From contig NZ_LFLZ01000002.1 of NCBI RefSeq assembly GCF_001189845.1, positions 268,138 through 332,137 of the forward strand: a stretch of 64,000 nucleotides of DNA, given 5' to 3'. Made by a program: the position numbers and the translations under genes. Shown here piece after piece: positions 62,055-64,000 of this stretch. Position 1 is the first letter of the stretch, and every line of letters starts with the position of its first letter. The notes under the pieces were generated by a model. The model saw only the letters and a program-made list of their open reading frames with translations. It was not told the origin of the DNA and did no database searches. Source of the stretch: Bradyrhizobium tropiciagri. Its GTDB lineage: Bacteria; Pseudomonadota; Alphaproteobacteria; Rhizobiales; Xanthobacteraceae.

Positions 62055-63030
62055 GGCCTCTCGACGGCTTGCGTGGCGATTTGATCCGGTCGATCACGCT
62101 ACCAAGAATGCCCTTGGGCAGGAAGATGATGAACAGCACCAGCAATATGCCATAGACCAGATTGTCCCAGCCGACCGCCTTGGTGCCGAACGAGATGCGC
62201 AGCACCTCGGCCAGCACGATGGTGATGACGGCGCCGACCGTCGGCCCGAGCGCGACATAGACCCCGCCGACGATCGCCGCGAACACCATCTGCAAGGAGA
62301 CCGCGATGCCGCTCACGGTGTCGGGCGAGATGAACATCTGGTACTGGCAATAGAGCGCGCCCGACAGCGCGGTCATCAGCGCGCTGATCAGGGTGATCTT
62401 GAGCTTCTCGGCGGTGACGTTGACGCCGGCGGCGGCCGCGGCGTCCTCATCCTCCGAGATCGCCTCCATGGCGTGGCGGATCATGCTCCGGTCGATCGCG
62501 CGCCAGATCACGAGCCCTGCGACCCACACCGCAAGCGCGATCAGATACCAGGTGGTCTTGTCGTCGAATTGCAGCGCGAACAGCCCCTTGCCGCTCTGGG
62601 CACGCTGCGGCGTGTAGCCGAGCGAGCCGCCGGTATAGTCGCGGGTTGCGGTAATGACCTGAAGCACGATGCCGGACAGCGCCAAGGTCACCAGCACGAA
62701 ATAGTGCCCGGTGATGCGGAAGCGGAAGCAGGGATAGGCCACGATGAGCGCGAGCACGCCCGCGGTCGCCATGCTCAGCGGAATGCCGATCCAGGGCGAG
62801 ACGCCGAGGTGATTCCACAGCAAAGCGGTGACATAGGCGCCGATGCCCATGAAGCCGCCATGGCCGAGCGAGACCAGGCCGAAGCGGCCCATGATCGACC
62901 ATGATGTATAGGCAAACGACCAGATCAGGATCAGCACCAGCACGTGCAGATGATAGGGATCGCGGTGCACGAAGGGCAGCGCGACGAGCGCGAGCAGCGC
63001 GATGATCCAGAAGGCGGCCTGCCTGTTCAC
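62020..63030 (-). CDS. livM: Branched-chain amino acid ABC permease (LivM family)
   Basis: A 336-residue membrane protein; the GTG at 63030 overlaps the livH stop (GTGA). Signatures: FGLVSLGHGGFMGIGAYVTA, the EAA-type ISEDEDAAAAAGVNVTAEKL and QYQMFISPDTVSGIAVSLQM. It pairs with LivH. The ATPases and binding protein must lie outside the window. The last 35 bases also encode the start of ppk2. Confidence 0.92.
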   Translation of the reverse strand: MNRQAAFWIIALLALVALPFVHRDPYHLHVLVLILIWSFAYTSWSIMGRFGLVSLGHGGFMGIGAYVTALLWNHLGVSPWIGIPLSMATAGVLALIVAYPCFRFRITGHYFVLVTLALSGIVLQVITATRDYTGGSLGYTPQRAQSGKGLFALQFDDKTTWYLIALAVWVAGLVIWRAIDRSMIRHAMEAISEDEDAAAAAGVNVTAEKLKITLISALMTALSGALYCQYQMFISPDTVSGIAVSLQMVFAAIVGGVYVALGPTVGAVITIVLAEVLRISFGTKAVGWDNLVYGILLVLFIIFLPKGILGSVIDRIKSPRKPSRGHEQQTVPIARR

Positions 63031-63908
63031 GAGCGCCTCGCGAGGAGGCCCGCGGGCCGGATGAACATCATGACGATGAAGAAGGCGAACGCCAGCACGT
63101 AGCCCCATTCGAGATCGGAGAACAGGCCGCCGAGCGAGATGATCTCGGCGAACACGAAGGCGGCGATGAAGCCGCCGATGAAGTTGCCGAGGCCGCCGAG
63201 CACGCAGATCAGGAAGGTGATCGGCCCGAACGACAGGCCGACGAACGGATGCACGTCATATTGCAGCACCAACAGACACGCGGCGAGGCCGGCGAGCCCG
63301 CCGCCGATCGCCGAGGTGACGAGATAGATGCGTTTGGGATCGACGCCCATCAGCGGCATGATCTGGCGGTCCTGCGCGATGGCGCGGATCGCGGTGCCGG
63401 TGAAGGTGCGGGTCAGGAACAAATAGACGCCGATCATGCCGACCAGCGCCGCCGCAAACGACAGCAATCGCGCGTAACTGAAATTCATCTCGCCGAGCGC
63501 CAGCACCGGCAGGCGGATGCCGAGATTGCGGAAATCGATGCCGAAGGCGACGGTGGCGAAGCTCTGCAGGATGAACAGCACGCCGCCGGTGGCGAGCAGC
63601 TGGTTGATCGGCGGTGCGGTCAGCAGCGGCGCGATGACGAAGAAGTGCAGCGCGGCTCCCAGCAGCGCCACCAGCAGGATGACCAGCGGCGCGGCCGCCC
63701 AATACGGCAGATGGAAGACTTGCACCAGATAGTACATGCCGTACATGCCGATCATCACCAACTCGGCGTAGCAGATCCAGGTGACGTCGATGACCCCGAA
63801 GATCAAGTTGAGCCCGAGCGCCAAGAGCGCCAGCACGCCGCCGAGCAGGATGCCGTTGATGACGGCCTCCAGCAGGTAGACGTCGAAGATGTCGAGGAAG
63901 GATTGCAT
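63027..63908 (-). CDS. livH: Branched-chain amino acid ABC permease (LivH family)
   Basis: A 293-residue membrane protein with about eight segments. LLGGVLALLALGLNLIFGVI and the EAA-type RAIAQDRQIMPLMGVDPKRI, then FGPITFLICVLGGLGNFIGG are typical of LivH. It is the first gene of the visible part of the operon livH-livM-ppk2; upstream genes continue beyond the window edge. Confidence 0.92.
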   Translation of the reverse strand: MQSFLDIFDVYLLEAVINGILLGGVLALLALGLNLIFGVIDVTWICYAELVMIGMYGMYYLVQVFHLPYWAAAPLVILLVALLGAALHFFVIAPLLTAPPINQLLATGGVLFILQSFATVAFGIDFRNLGIRLPVLALGEMNFSYARLLSFAAALVGMIGVYLFLTRTFTGTAIRAIAQDRQIMPLMGVDPKRIYLVTSAIGGGLAGLAACLLVLQYDVHPFVGLSFGPITFLICVLGGLGNFIGGFIAAFVFAEIISLGGLFSDLEWGYVLAFAFFIVMMFIRPAGLLARRS

Positions 63909-63920
63909 GGCTGCCTCTCT

Positions 63921-63975
63921 CTTACCTCTCCCCGTCGGGGAGAGGTCGGCGCGTAGCGCCGGGTGAGGGCAACAG
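63921..63975. repeat. Short palindromic intergenic repeat
   Basis: TTACCTCTCCCCGTCGGGGAGAGGT is a perfect CCTCTCCCC/GGGGAGAGG hairpin followed by GCGCGTAGCGC and GGGTGAGGGC, the same element type as at 31821. The window ends shortly after it. Confidence 0.65.
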
Positions 63976-64000
63976 GTCCCACGAGAGAGCGTAAATCACC

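Overview
The window looks like a chromosomal stretch of a Bradyrhizobium-type alphaproteobacterium (Nitrobacteraceae). The DNA is GC-rich, ABC and TRAP uptake systems are abundant, genes are packed with ATGA/GTGA overlaps, and the intergenic regions carry palindromic repeats of a kind I associate with that genus. The genus call is from gene content and recall, not from a database search. No phage, transposase or CRISPR array was seen.

Layout. (1) 1-4.4 kb, purine oxidation: a fused 2Fe-2S/molybdopterin hydroxylase (cut by the window edge), uricase, and a fused OHCU decarboxylase/5-hydroxyisourate hydrolase, which would carry a purine to allantoin. (2) 5.5-14.3 kb, a catabolic island of unknown substrate: a cytosine-deaminase-like amidohydrolase and a LysR regulator read one way. 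A six-gene operon reads the other way: ABC binding protein, permease, Rieske oxygenase, frameshifted FAD oxidase, ABC ATPase and a Rid protein. (3) 15.3-25.5 kb, a stress/efflux regulon: an RND pump with two adaptors and a degenerate histidine-kinase-like protein is divergent from a TetR repressor. A 23-bp operator-like sequence in that divergent promoter recurs exactly, inverted, in front of a run of small membrane/secreted protein genes at 23.9 kb. (4) 25.5-28.5 kb: patatin, acetoacetate decarboxylase, a broken 3-hydroxybutyrate dehydrogenase and a coiled-coil protein. (5) 28.8-33 kb: tRNA-Lys(CTT), a Spy-like periplasmic protein and a DctMQP TRAP transporter. (6) 33.5-42.2 kb: an HlyD-type secretion pair, a frameshifted lipocalin, a membrane transporter, a frameshifted LuxR regulator, a DUF1127 protein, a branched-chain-type binding protein and ExoD. 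(7) 42.3-51.6 kb, formate oxidation: a two-subunit NAD-dependent formate dehydrogenase (NuoE/NuoF-fused beta, large alpha), MoeA, FdhD and MobA, so enzyme and cofactor supply lie together. (8) 51.7-64 kb: a secreted protein with an acidic/His tail, a LysR regulator, leuA with a probable leucine attenuator, an Ada-like activator, a membrane-embedded spermidine-synthase-like protein, PPK2 and LivM/LivH permeases.

Several genes carry single-base frameshifts or truncations: 12771, about 22610, 35472, about 37485 and 37585, the bdhA fragment, and a binding protein without its 5' end. They may be real decay or assembly errors; only raw reads can tell. The most interesting signals are the duplicated TetR operator, the leucine-rich leader upstream of leuA, the uncharacterised Rieske/ABC island, and the diverged direct repeats at 14.6 and 28.6 kb that bracket the efflux region.
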